Assembly: GCF_004138495.1 (NCBI RefSeq)
Contig: NZ_ML142852.1
Span: 425,191 to 433,931, forward strand
Length of the DNA stretch: 8,741 bases
Direction: 5' to 3'
Source: Phytoactinopolyspora endophytica
Lineage (GTDB): Bacteria > Actinomycetota > Actinomycetes > Jiangellales > Jiangellaceae
The notes below the pieces were generated by a model. That model searched no databases. It saw nothing but the letters and a program-made list of their open reading frames with translations, and was not told where the DNA came from. Position numbers and translations under genes: made by a program. Every line of letters starts with the position of its first letter. The first letter of the stretch is position 1. Positions 1 to 5,469 of the stretch are shown in pieces.

Positions 1-351
1 CGAACCGTAGATCAACGCGTACTCATGGGGGTGCTGGTGTGCCCATTCACGCACCGCCCGGAACACCGCGAGCCAGCGGCCGAGGAAATCATCACGGGCC
101 ACTGCCGCCTCGGCCACGTTCGCGGCCCTGCCGATGCCTTCGTACGCATCGGTGATCAACGCCGTTAGCAGCGCATCCCTGCTGGGAAAGTACCGGTACA
201 CAGCGGACGAGGCCATTCCGAGCTCACGTGTCACCGCTCGTACCGAGAGACCGTCGGCGCCGTGGTCGGCCAGGTGCTGACGGGCGACGTCCTTGATCTC
301 CCTGATCAGCTCTCGCCGAACACGCTCACGAATCCCATGAGTCGATGCCAT
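1..351 (-). CDS. TetR-family transcriptional regulator (N-terminal part, cut by window edge)
   Basis: The minus-strand frame opens with ATG at 351-349 and stays open to the left edge, giving 117 N-terminal residues. Residues about 12-60 form a typical TetR DNA-binding domain: a first helix, then GADGLSVRAVTRELGMASSA followed by VYRYFPSRDALL, which is the TetR helix-turn-helix ending in the recognition-helix signature YRYF. The rest (GRWLAVFRAVREWAHQHPHEYALIYGS) matches the start of the ligand-binding domain of actinobacterial TetR proteins. It is probably a cytoplasmic repressor. It is transcribed divergently from the epimerase-like gene at 475, which by the usual arrangement of this family is its likely target, together with itself. 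The inducer cannot be inferred. No convincing Shine-Dalgarno site precedes the ATG. The missing C-terminus lies outside the window. Confidence 0.93.
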   Translation of the reverse strand, partial: MASTHGIRERVRRELIREIKDVARQHLADHGADGLSVRAVTRELGMASSAVYRYFPSRDALLTALITDAYEGIGRAANVAEAAVARDDFLGRWLAVFRAVREWAHQHPHEYALIYGS

Positions 352-393
352 GACAGCAGTGTGCCATACGACGAGAACGACGCACCAAAGCGA

Positions 394-456
394 GAGCACT
401 GATCTTGACAGCGCCTCCACCGAGGAGCACACTGAACTCAAACGAGAGCAGTGCTC
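394..456 (+). promoter_or_regulatory. Divergent promoter region with repeated GAGCAC half-sites (candidate TetR operator)
   Basis: Between the TetR gene and the epimerase-like gene the hexamer GAGCAC occurs at 395-400 (as GAGCACT, 394-400) and 425-430, and its complement GTGCTC at 451-456. The last one is part of a perfect dyad, GAGCA-G-TGCTC, at 446-456. A consensus -35 box TTGACA lies at 405-410; 17 bases further is a weak -10 match (CACACT, 428-433). A repressor bound to the dyad at 446-456 would sit just downstream of this promoter and ahead of the ribosome binding site. The repeats are seen; their role as operator is inferred from the divergent TetR arrangement. Confidence 0.4.
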
Positions 457-474
457 ACATATTGGAGGCACACC

Positions 475-1446
475 ATGTCCCTGCACGTCGTCGTCGGCGC
501 CGGCACTATCGGCCGAGCCACAGCCCTCGAGCTGGCGGCCTCCGGCCACCAGGTCCGCGTCGTCACGCGGTCAGGTACGGGACCCTCGCACCCAGAGATC
601 CAACCGGTGAGCGCCGATGCCACCGACAATGCCTCCCTGCGTCCGCACGTCACCGGCGCTGAAGCCATCTACAACACCGCGTCTCCGCCGAGCTACCAGC
701 ACTGGGAGACGATGTGGCCACCGCTGGCGTCCGCGCTGCTGCAAGCGGCCGAATCAGCCGACGCGGTTCTGGTCACCATGAGCAACCTTTACGGCTACGG
801 CCCGGTCGATGGGCCGATCAGCCGCGACCACCCCCTGATCGCCACCGAGCACAAGGGGCGGTTGCGTGCCCGGTTATGGCACGACGCCCTGGCCGCGCAT
901 GACGCGGGCCGGGTCCGCGTCGCTGAAGCCAGAGCGTCGGACTTCATCGGCCCTGGCGTCGGGCCGAACGCCGGCATGATCACGCGTTACGGCCTCGCCG
1001 CCGTGGCGGGAAAGCCGGTGTCCATGTTGAGCGACCCCGACGTCCCGCACAGCTGGACATACGTGCCCGACGTCGCACGCACCCTGAGTGTGCTCGGCAC
1101 TGACGAACGGGCATGGGGGCACGCGTGGCACGTCCCCTCCCCGCCGCCGGTCTCGCCACGCGGGGTGGTGGCACAGGCCGCTGAGCTTGCCGGAGCAGCC
1201 CCACCTCGTGTTCGCAGGATTCCACGGGGGTTGTTGCGACTGCTCTACCCGCTCTCTCCGCTGCTGCGCGAAGTGGGTGGTGTGTTGTACCAGTGGGACC
1301 GGCCCTTCGAGATCGACGCGGCCGCGACCACTGACCTCTTCGGCCTCCGACCGACGGCATGGGATGAGATCATGAACAGCACGACCAAAGCCTGGCGACA
1401 CCGCCGAGACGACCGGAACACTCGACAATCGGACCAGACAAGCTAG
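475..1446 (+). CDS. NAD(P)-dependent epimerase/dehydratase-like protein (atypical SDR)
   Basis: Encodes 323 residues. The start is placed at ATG 475 because GGAGG at 464-468 lies 6 bases upstream and because the Rossmann strand begins at once (MSLHVVVGAGTIG); an upstream ATG at 451 would only add eight unrelated residues. The nucleotide-binding motif GxGxxG is G8-A-G10-T-I-G13. Later landmarks are SNLYGYGP (103-110), RASDFIGPG (153-161) and SWTYVPDVARTL (193-204), all usual in extended short-chain dehydrogenase relatives of the NAD-dependent epimerase family in actinomycetes. The classical YxxxK catalytic pair is not evident: after the tyrosines at 106-108 no lysine falls at the right spacing, so it may be a sugar-epimerase-like oxidoreductase of altered chemistry or a binding protein. 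Substrate unknown. It is probably controlled by the divergent TetR protein. Confidence 0.9.
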   Translation: MSLHVVVGAGTIGRATALELAASGHQVRVVTRSGTGPSHPEIQPVSADATDNASLRPHVTGAEAIYNTASPPSYQHWETMWPPLASALLQAAESADAVLVTMSNLYGYGPVDGPISRDHPLIATEHKGRLRARLWHDALAAHDAGRVRVAEARASDFIGPGVGPNAGMITRYGLAAVAGKPVSMLSDPDVPHSWTYVPDVARTLSVLGTDERAWGHAWHVPSPPPVSPRGVVAQAAELAGAAPPRVRRIPRGLLRLLYPLSPLLREVGGVLYQWDRPFEIDAAATTDLFGLRPTAWDEIMNSTTKAWRHRRDDRNTRQSDQTS

Positions 1447-1522
1447 AGTGGCGCGGCGTGAAGGGGGAATCCGCGCCGGCATCTGTGAGATCGTCGGCAA
1501 TGGCAGCTCGTGAGGAGTCATA

Positions 1523-2041
1523 GTGAAACTGCTCGAGGAAATCCCCTCAAGCACGACGCCACGGCCGTCAGGCCGGCGAGTCCTCGCCACGATGACGGTC
1601 ACGCTGCTCGTCGTCGTCGGCGCAACCGTGGCCGGCTACACATTGCTGATGGGTGGCGGCGATTCCGACGAGGACGCGCCGGTCGAGATGTCCAGCTGGG
1701 TGGAACAGGCGACCGCGACCTGCGTGACCGTCGCCGAGGAGAACTCCATCCTGACGCAGGGCGAGGATGCCAAGCTCGCCCCTGAGAACATCTCCGACGT
1801 GGCGGCCGGCGTCGACGCACTCGTGGTGGCACTCGACGACCTTCCGCCCCTATCGAGCACAGACGACGCAGAGCAGGTCGAGGCCGCTATCGCCCTCGGC
1901 ACGCCCGCGCACGAGGCGTGGCAAGAGCTGGCGAACTCCGACGACCCTTCAGGCGGTGACATCGAGAACGCGTCTGAGCTCACGAGCACTTTCGTCGCCG
2001 GACTGGTCGACCTTGGCGCCAACTGTGCCATCCTGGACTAG
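1523..2041 (+). CDS. Membrane-anchored extracytoplasmic protein of unknown function
   Basis: Encodes 172 residues from a GTG start at 1523, supported by GAGGAG at 1512-1517, 5 bases upstream. Residues 1-19 are a short cytoplasmic segment ending in RR; residues about 20-43 (VLATMTVTLLVVVGATVAGY...) are a single membrane helix, with no signal-peptidase-II lipobox. The remaining part is acidic (GGGDSDEDAPVE and on) and should be outside the membrane. It contains exactly two cysteines, C67 (ATATC) and C168 near the end (GANC), which could form a disulfide closing the helical domain. I do not recognise a named family; small anchored proteins of this design with a helical domain are common in actinomycetes. 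It sits 76 bases after the epimerase-like gene and has its own ribosome binding site, so co-transcription is possible but not shown. Confidence 0.8.
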   Translation: MKLLEEIPSSTTPRPSGRRVLATMTVTLLVVVGATVAGYTLLMGGGDSDEDAPVEMSSWVEQATATCVTVAEENSILTQGEDAKLAPENISDVAAGVDALVVALDDLPPLSSTDDAEQVEAAIALGTPAHEAWQELANSDDPSGGDIENASELTSTFVAGLVDLGANCAILD

Positions 2042-2086
2042 GACTCGACGCCGCCAGGCCCCGCAATTCCAGGTCACCACGGCTTC

Positions 2087-2114
2087 CGCCTCTCATCCGC
2101 CGAGACGCGAGGCG
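2087..2114 (+). terminator. Weak stem-loop after the anchored-protein gene
   Basis: CGCCTC (2087-2092) pairs with GAGGCG (2109-2114) across a 16-base loop, 46 bases after the stop codon and ahead of the tRNA-Arg. There is no T-run, as is frequent for actinobacterial terminators. The stem is short, so this is only a candidate. Confidence 0.22.
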
Positions 2115-2167
2115 TGGTCGCCATCGACGAACCGGGCCGGGTACGCTAATCCGGCAGGTTATAGTCG

Positions 2168-2240
2168 GCCCTCGTAGCTCAGGGGATAGAGCACCGCTCT
2201 CCTAAAGCGGGTGTCGTAGGTTCGAATCCTACCGAGGGCG
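2168..2240 (+). tRNA. tRNA-Arg (anticodon CCT)
   Basis: A complete 73-base cloverleaf can be drawn. The acceptor stem is GCCCTCG (2168-2174) with CGAGGGC (2233-2239), all seven pairs perfect, discriminator G at 2240. The D-stem is GCTC/GAGC, the anticodon stem CCGCT/AGCGG, and the loop CTCCTAA places anticodon CCT at 2201-2203. The T-arm is GTAGG-TTCGAAT-CCTAC. The 3' CCA is not encoded. It reads AGG codons. A -10-like TACGCT lies at 2142-2147, 20 bases ahead of the mature 5' end. tRNA-Arg(CCT) genes are well-known integration sites, but no repeat of this gene's 3' end is visible elsewhere in the window. Confidence 0.97.
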
Positions 2241-2250
2241 CACGAAACAT

Positions 2251-2340
2251 GGGCAACGTCGCCGAGCGGTCAGCTGGTACTCGAAGCGGGGTACCAGCTA
2301 TGACCGTGAAGAGACGGAGGTTCGACTCTCTTCAGCTGGG
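2251..2340 (+). ncRNA. Tandem strong hairpins, possibly a broken class II tRNA
   Basis: Right after tRNA-Arg, CGGTC-AGCTGGTAC (2267-2280) pairs with GTACCAGCT-AT-GACCG (2291-2306): 14 pairs with a 2-base bulge and a 10-base loop. It is followed without gap by TGAAGAGA (2307-2314) pairing with TCTCTTCA (2327-2334) across a 12-base loop. Words inside resemble tRNA parts: GCCGAGCGGTC (2261-2271) like a D-arm of Ser/Leu/Tyr tRNAs, ACTCGAA (2279-2285) like an anticodon loop with CGA, and GGAGGTTCGACTC (2317-2329) like a T-arm. However, no 7-bp acceptor stem can be formed and the T-stem has mismatches, so it is not a working tRNA. It may be a decayed phage or plasmid tRNA, a structured RNA, or the terminator of a former minus-strand tRNA-Val. 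Confidence 0.4.
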
Positions 2341-2379
2341 CGATACTGGGATCGAACCAGTGACCTCTTCGGTGTGAAC
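2337..2379 (-). pseudogene. 3' half of tRNA-Val (CAC), attachment-site-like remnant
   Basis: Read on the minus strand this stretch gives the 3' half of a tRNA: anticodon loop with CAC, anticodon-stem half CGAAG, variable loop AGGTC, a perfect T-arm ACTGG-TTCGATC-CCAGT, and the 3' acceptor strand ATCGCCC with discriminator A. The expected 5' half should follow to the right on the plus strand but the sequence there is unrelated (AAGGAAACCAC). A 3' tRNA half ending cleanly inside the anticodon loop is the classic product of tyrosine-recombinase integration into a tRNA gene, so this is best read as an attL/attR remnant and not a functional gene. Confidence 0.75.
2359..2379. repeat. Direct repeat copy 1 (tRNA-Val attachment core)
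   Basis: Twenty-one bases including CCTCTTCGGTGTGAAC are identical to 3033-3053. The similarity extends leftward to 31 bases (2349-2379 against 3023-3053) with only two mismatches. It spans from the anticodon loop to the T-arm of the tRNA-Val half. Confidence 0.85.
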
Positions 2380-2518
2380 AAGGAAACCACATCCGCGCAG
2401 GCACCACTGATGCACATTTACCCAGGTCAATGGCCCGACATGGCCCAGGCTCGCCCTGGCTGACCCAGGCAGGTGCTTCTGGTTCGCCCGCCGCATCACC
2501 TCAGGCCGGTCGCCGGGC

Positions 2519-2702
2519 TAGCTCCAATACGCACGCATCATGCGCCGCGTAATCCTGCTAGCCGACTCTTCCAAGTGGCACAGCCGCAGCGTCGAAAGTG
2601 ATGGCGCTCGGCGACGTGACCATCATCATCACCGACGACGAACTCCCATAAGACGTACAGAACCCGCATCAAGGATACGGCGTCGAGCTACACATCGCGT
2701 GA
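2519..2702 (+). pseudogene. Frame-broken C-terminus of a DeoR/GlpR-family regulator
   Basis: Three linked pieces read as the end of a DeoR-type sugar-phosphate-binding domain. In the frame of ATG 2540 one sees RRVILLADSSKW, the usual DeoR C-terminal signature. The sense then moves to the +1 frame at 2601 as MALGDVTIIITDDELP, where family members have a similar hydrophobic strand ending in ITDD. A TAA at 2649-2651 interrupts it, and the same frame resumes with GYGVELHIA before TGA at 2700-2702, matching the usual family ending. Only the last 60 or so residues are present; the DNA-binding part is absent and a TAG lies immediately upstream at 2519-2521. At least one frameshift and one nonsense codon make it a pseudogene. 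It lies between the two tRNA-Val core repeats, so it may have been cargo or flanking DNA caught in the scar. Confidence 0.65.
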
Positions 2703-2717
2703 CACAGACCACGAGCG

Positions 2718-2738
2718 CCCTCCCGTGGACGGGAGAGG
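2718..2738 (+). terminator. Hairpin downstream of the DeoR remnant
   Basis: CTCCCG (2720-2725) and CGGGAG (2730-2735) form a perfect 6-bp stem with a TGGA loop, extendable by CC/GG (2718-2719 with 2737-2738) around a bulged A. It starts 16 bases after the remnant's last stop codon, where a terminator of the ancestral gene would be expected. No T-run follows. Confidence 0.35.
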
Positions 2739-3022
2739 AAGTCCACAATGCGTGGAACAAAGTTGGCACGCTCGTAGCCAACGAACTCGAATCGTAACTA
2801 CCGCCTGGAGAGGGCGTCATGCCCGGGCCATCGGCACCTGCGCTGACCTGCCGCGACGCGCCCTCACCGACCACACGAGCGGAGACTTGGGCACGTATTT
2901 GAATCGGCCACCCGAGCACCACCGATGACAGTAGAAGATTATCGGACCTCAAGGCCTCGGTTCGATGCGGCTGGTTTCTATCTCCTTCCTACTATCCACG
3001 TTGAGGCAGAGTATGGCTCCGA
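2739..3022. other. Stretch without recognisable gene
   Basis: No frame here has a supported start, ribosome binding site and recognisable family content. The open frames are short and rich in Arg, Pro and His, as expected for unselected high-GC DNA. It lies between the DeoR remnant and the second attachment-core copy and is probably decayed mobile-element or flanking DNA. Confidence 0.5.
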
Positions 3023-3053
3023 GGATCGAGCGAGTGACCTCTTCGGTGTGAAC
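3023..3053. repeat. Direct repeat copy 2 (tRNA-Val attachment core, attP-like)
   Basis: Thirty-one bases match 2349-2379 with two mismatches; the right-hand 21 bases (3033-3053) are identical. Unlike copy 1, it lacks the rest of the tRNA acceptor and T-stem partner, so it is not itself a tRNA half. A sequence that matches only the recombination core is what a phage or ICE attP, or a junction left by it, looks like. It has the same orientation as copy 1, as deletion or integration between direct att sites requires. Confidence 0.7.
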
Positions 3054-3071
3054 CATGGACGATAACCTCCA

Positions 3072-3102
3072 CTACCTGCGCAAACAACACACCCGCAGGT
3101 AG
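3072..3102. repeat. Perfect 9-bp inverted repeat beside the attachment core
   Basis: CTACCTGCG (3072-3080) and CGCAGGTAG (3094-3102) are exact complements around a 13-base A/C-rich loop. It lies 18 bases from the core repeat and 55 bases from the TGCTCCCA cluster. It could be a transcription terminator for a lost gene pointing toward the core or a protein-binding site used in recombination; no T-run is present on either strand. Confidence 0.55.
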
Positions 3103-3157
3103 AACAGCTCCGTTCAGAGCAGTTGGCCGCCGTTCCACGCCCTTCAACGCACGGATC

Positions 3158-3197
3158 TGCTCCCAAATTGCTCCCATCCATGCTCCCACTCCTCCCA
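3158..3197. repeat. Cluster of TGCTCCCA repeats (candidate integrase arm sites)
   Basis: TGCTCCCA occurs exactly at 3158-3165, 3169-3176 and 3181-3188, and a variant TCCTCCCA at 3190-3197. Starts are 11, 12 and 9 bases apart, near one helical turn, as for short sites bound by adjacent protein subunits. On the minus strand the motif is TGGGAGCA, which in one frame encodes Trp-Glu-Gln. Short repeats of this sort beside a tRNA-derived core are typical arm-type sites of tyrosine integrases, often overlapping the 3' end of the integrase gene. That role is inferred; no integrase gene remains, and the nitrilase gene now ends 15 bases further on. Confidence 0.5.
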
Positions 3198-3198
3198 T

Positions 3199-3212
3199 AC
3201 CTGACTTCAGGT
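3199..3212. promoter_or_regulatory. Short dyad ACCTGACTTCAGGT at the nitrilase stop codon
   Basis: ACCTGA (3199-3204) and TCAGGT (3207-3212) are perfect complements around CT. The two-base centre is too small for an RNA hairpin of full length but suits a dimeric DNA-binding protein. It directly abuts the stop codon of the nitrilase gene and the repeat cluster. Function unknown. Confidence 0.25.
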
Positions 3213-4184
3213 CTACCGCTGAATTGGGCTCCGCCGGACGTTGCCGCGCCCCGGCGCCCGGGCCTTCCCGCGAGGGATGTCATGGGGCGTGGCGACTCCC
3301 TGCTTCGGCGAACCCAGCAATGCCTTGACCTCATCCGACGTTGGGCGGTACCCGTTCCGGATGCATGCGCGCCAGGGCCTGTAGCCACGGTCATAGCCAG
3401 CGCGCATGGCCGGATCTTCGGGGTCGAGGTCGGCGAACAACACCTGGGGCGACCCATCTGGGCGGCCCCGGACCAGCCATCGATCATCGGGCGAAGCTAC
3501 GCACGATACGGCTGCTCTCGACGCGACGCCGGGCGCAGCGAACGCGATCCACATCCCCGTCAGCAACGCGTGCGCCATGGATCGACTATCACCAAGCGGC
3601 TCGGCTGGCCCATCGTCGTAACTGGCCAACAGCACACAATCGGTCCCGAGTGCCTCGTACTCGATGAACACCTCCGGCATGTTGGCCTCGATGCACAATG
3701 CGCAGCCGAAACGCAACCCATCGATCTCGAAAACACTCGGATGATCACCCGCTGCATACATGAACGCAAACTCAGTAGGTGAGAGATACCGCTTGTCGTA
3801 ACGGCCCACCAGGTGCCCCGTCTCGCTGATCACGTACAGGCTGTTGAACGGTCGCTCGCGTTCGGCCACCCGATGGACCGAGCCGACCACAGCCCACAGA
3901 CCCACATCACCGGCGTGCCCGACTGTCGCGGCGAGTTCCTCCTCCAACACCGCCCAATCGACCCGTGACCAGTCCGACTCCGCCACCCGGTCCGGATCAC
4001 GCGACATCACCCGCTTATGCGGGTACGACGACAGCGCACCCTCCGTGAACAGGATCAACCGAGCCCCACCCTCGGCCGCGCTCGCCATCAGCTCCCGAAC
4101 CCGTCTCCCCTGCTCACGAATCGACATCCCATCCGGGGTCTGCGTCCCCACACCTTGCGCCACCGCAATCCGAATCATCGCCAT
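3213..4184 (-). CDS. Carbon-nitrogen hydrolase (nitrilase superfamily)
   Basis: Encodes 323 residues (ATG at 4184; a second ATG at 4178 giving MIRIAVAQ is equally possible, as neither has a clear ribosome binding site). The catalytic triad of the nitrilase fold is present: Glu48 in ILFTEGALSSYP, Lys131 in GRYDKRYLSPTEF, and Cys164 in FGCALCIEANMPE; the second conserved Glu is probably E138. Strands such as IRIAVAQ and CVLLASYDD fit the alpha-beta-beta-alpha sandwich. The family hydrolyses nitriles or, far more often, linear amides; the substrate is unknown. It is cytoplasmic, with no signal peptide. The last 45 or so residues (from about 280) are Arg/Pro-rich and unlike the core, and the gene ends against the attachment scar, so the tail may have been altered by recombination. 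Its start lies 9 bases after the preceding small gene's stop, consistent with one operon. Confidence 0.93.
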   Translation of the reverse strand: MAMIRIAVAQGVGTQTPDGMSIREQGRRVRELMASAAEGGARLILFTEGALSSYPHKRVMSRDPDRVAESDWSRVDWAVLEEELAATVGHAGDVGLWAVVGSVHRVAERERPFNSLYVISETGHLVGRYDKRYLSPTEFAFMYAAGDHPSVFEIDGLRFGCALCIEANMPEVFIEYEALGTDCVLLASYDDGPAEPLGDSRSMAHALLTGMWIAFAAPGVASRAAVSCVASPDDRWLVRGRPDGSPQVLFADLDPEDPAMRAGYDRGYRPWRACIRNGYRPTSDEVKALLGSPKQGVATPHDIPRGKARAPGRGNVRRSPIQR

Positions 4185-4193
4185 GTCGCGTGA

Positions 4194-4358
4194 TCATCGC
4201 ACCCACAACCGACGCTCACTGAGCGGCCTGCCGATGACGAACATCAACACGCCGCCTAGGCCCAGGACCGTGGCAAGGTTCTGCGGACCACCTCGCACTG
4301 TGCCTCCATCGGAAGTGGCATCGATCCCAGGGTCGCATCCTCGCGCCGTGGTGGTCAT
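4194..4358 (-). CDS. Small one-helix membrane protein, translationally coupled
   Basis: Encodes 54 residues starting at ATG 4358-4356, which overlaps the TGA stop (4357-4355) of the upstream membrane-protein gene as ATGA, a classic coupling arrangement. GGAG sits just 2 bases before the ATG, so it would depend mainly on ribosomes finishing the upstream gene. Residues 1-26 are Gly/Thr-rich and polar (MTTTARGCDPGIDATS...); residues about 28-43 (LATVLGLGGVLMFVIG) form one hydrophobic helix, followed by a basic tail (RPLSERRLWVR), so the C-terminus is probably cytoplasmic. It matches no family I know. The exact overlap upstream and the 9-base gap to the nitrilase gene argue that it is a real gene. 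An in-frame start further upstream, at 4421, is less likely. Confidence 0.6.
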   Translation of the reverse strand: MTTTARGCDPGIDATSDGGTVRGGPQNLATVLGLGGVLMFVIGRPLSERRLWVR

Positions 4359-4915
4359 GGCTCCAAACTTTTCCGGATCTCGGCGATGGTTCCATCGAGC
4401 TCCTCGATCACCTTCTGCCACTCTTCGTCATGGATAGGCCTGCGGTTGACGCGAGGCATCGGCTTCCGTGTCTCCTTCTGAAGCTGGAGAAGGAGTTTCA
4501 TGCTTGCCTGCCAAGTCTCCTTGATCGCTAGGTCAACCCGCGGATCAATGAGTGTCTCGCTTGGACCGGTGCGCGACAAGTTGAACGAGCCGAACAAGCC
4601 GTCGAGCAAGTGAACGACTTCTTTAGAGCCGTAGAGTCGGACTCGCGCCTTGAGGTCTCTGATCTGATCGCGAAGCGAGTCCTCTCCGTCTTCGATTTCG
4701 CCATCCGCGTAGAACAAGCCATTGCGCTCCATCAGTCTCATGAGGTCGTCGTAGCATTCGGTCCGGCGATCGCGGAGCCACTGCCGATGCTCCCAACGGC
4801 TTGTGATCCTCGGAAGTACCAGCGACGCTGTAACCGCCCCCAGTGCCACTACGCCCGACACAATCACGCTAAGCATGGCCACCTGCTCAGCAGTAGCGTT
4901 CGGGAGCCAGTCCAT
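4355..4915 (-). CDS. Single-pass membrane protein with cytoplasmic helical domain, unknown function
   Basis: Encodes 186 residues from ATG 4915, chosen because AAGGGG lies 9 bases upstream; a further in-frame ATG at 4954 would add 13 residues with no clear ribosome binding site. Residues about 11-34 (QVAMLSVIVSGVVALGAVTASLVL) form one membrane helix near the N-terminus. Beyond it comes a basic stretch (RITSRWEHRQWLRDRRTE) that should hold the rest in the cytoplasm, then long charged helices (50-110 and 127-186) with heptad-like spacing suggestive of coiled coil. This layout recurs in uncharacterised actinobacterial proteins; no enzyme motif is visible. It is the first gene of the operon with the 54-residue protein and the nitrilase, so it may recruit or anchor a partner at the membrane. 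Confidence 0.85.
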   Translation of the reverse strand: MDWLPNATAEQVAMLSVIVSGVVALGAVTASLVLPRITSRWEHRQWLRDRRTECYDDLMRLMERNGLFYADGEIEDGEDSLRDQIRDLKARVRLYGSKEVVHLLDGLFGSFNLSRTGPSETLIDPRVDLAIKETWQASMKLLLQLQKETRKPMPRVNRRPIHDEEWQKVIEELDGTIAEIRKSLEP

Positions 4916-5322
4916 GTCGCTATACCCCTTGGACGCCGGATGCGGAGCGCACAAGCCTATCCGGCGCGCCGACCCAGAACGGCCGAGGCGCGCTTACACC
5001 GGACTCGAAACTCGCTCAGCCCCCGGCGAACCAGACCAACCGCTCTGAGCGGCAAAGTCATGAACAGAAATGAGAAGCGCACTCAACGTCCGCCTGACCT
5101 GCCACAACGCCATCAACCCACGGCCAAGGCGGCCGCCACAGCCGCAACAAGACACTGGAGACAAGAACTTCGTGCATCGAGGCTTTGCCCGTGGGTTCGG
5201 TGGACAGCCACGCGTCAAGCCGCCATCAGCGCACCTCGCCGCGTGGGCGCGCCGACTTGGCCGGTCACGACGCTGAGCGCTGGGTACACGGCCCTCCGCC
5301 CGAGCACAACACACACGATCCC

Positions 5323-5343
5323 CCGATCGACAGTGGCGATCGG
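5323..5343. repeat. 7-bp inverted repeat built on CGATCG
   Basis: CCGATCG (5323-5329) and CGATCGG (5337-5343) are exact complements around the 7-base loop ACAGTGG. It lies in the gene-free stretch; no downstream T-run. It could be an operator or a weak terminator. Confidence 0.35.
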
Positions 5344-5425
5344 AATCCGACTTACGCGCCAGCTCGTCGTCCCTGCCTCACGCCTGTGAACGCGTCTTGC
5401 CGATCAACAGCATCGAGATGTAGCT

Positions 5426-5469
5426 CGAATCCGAACGTGCTTCCGGCTTCTCCTAGTGCGTTGGATTCG
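5426..5469. repeat. 11-bp imperfect inverted repeat
   Basis: CGAATCC-G-AACG (5426-5437) pairs with CGTT-GGATTCG (5459-5469), eleven pairs with one bulged G and a 21-base loop. It is the strongest fold in the gene-free stretch. It may be a remnant end repeat, an RNA hairpin or a terminator; nothing decides. Confidence 0.4.

Noticed and set aside
1332..1343. TGACCTCTTCGG inside the epimerase-like gene, the same word as in the attachment core
   Set aside because: Only 12 bases match, with no extension on either side, inside an intact gene; best taken as chance.
874..1602. Long minus-strand open frame (242 codons) opposite the epimerase-like gene
   Set aside because: It is the antisense of a well-supported gene; its sequence has no family features and no ribosome binding site.
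2540..2797. Plus-strand 85-codon frame as a complete gene
   Set aside because: Only its first 20 codons are DeoR-like; the sense moves to another frame at 2601, so it is part of a pseudogene.
2992..3198. Minus-strand 68-codon frame with Trp-Glu-Gln near its start
   Set aside because: The Trp-Glu-Gln comes from the TGCTCCCA repeats; the rest matches nothing and it spans the attachment core, so it is not a likely gene.
3123..3782. Plus-strand open frame of 219 codons
   Set aside because: Overlaps the nitrilase gene in antisense; the nitrilase has its full catalytic triad.
4610..5389. Plus-strand open frame of 259 codons
   Set aside because: Its first part is antisense to the membrane-protein gene and its second part is low-complexity, Arg/Thr/Pro-rich, with no start signal.
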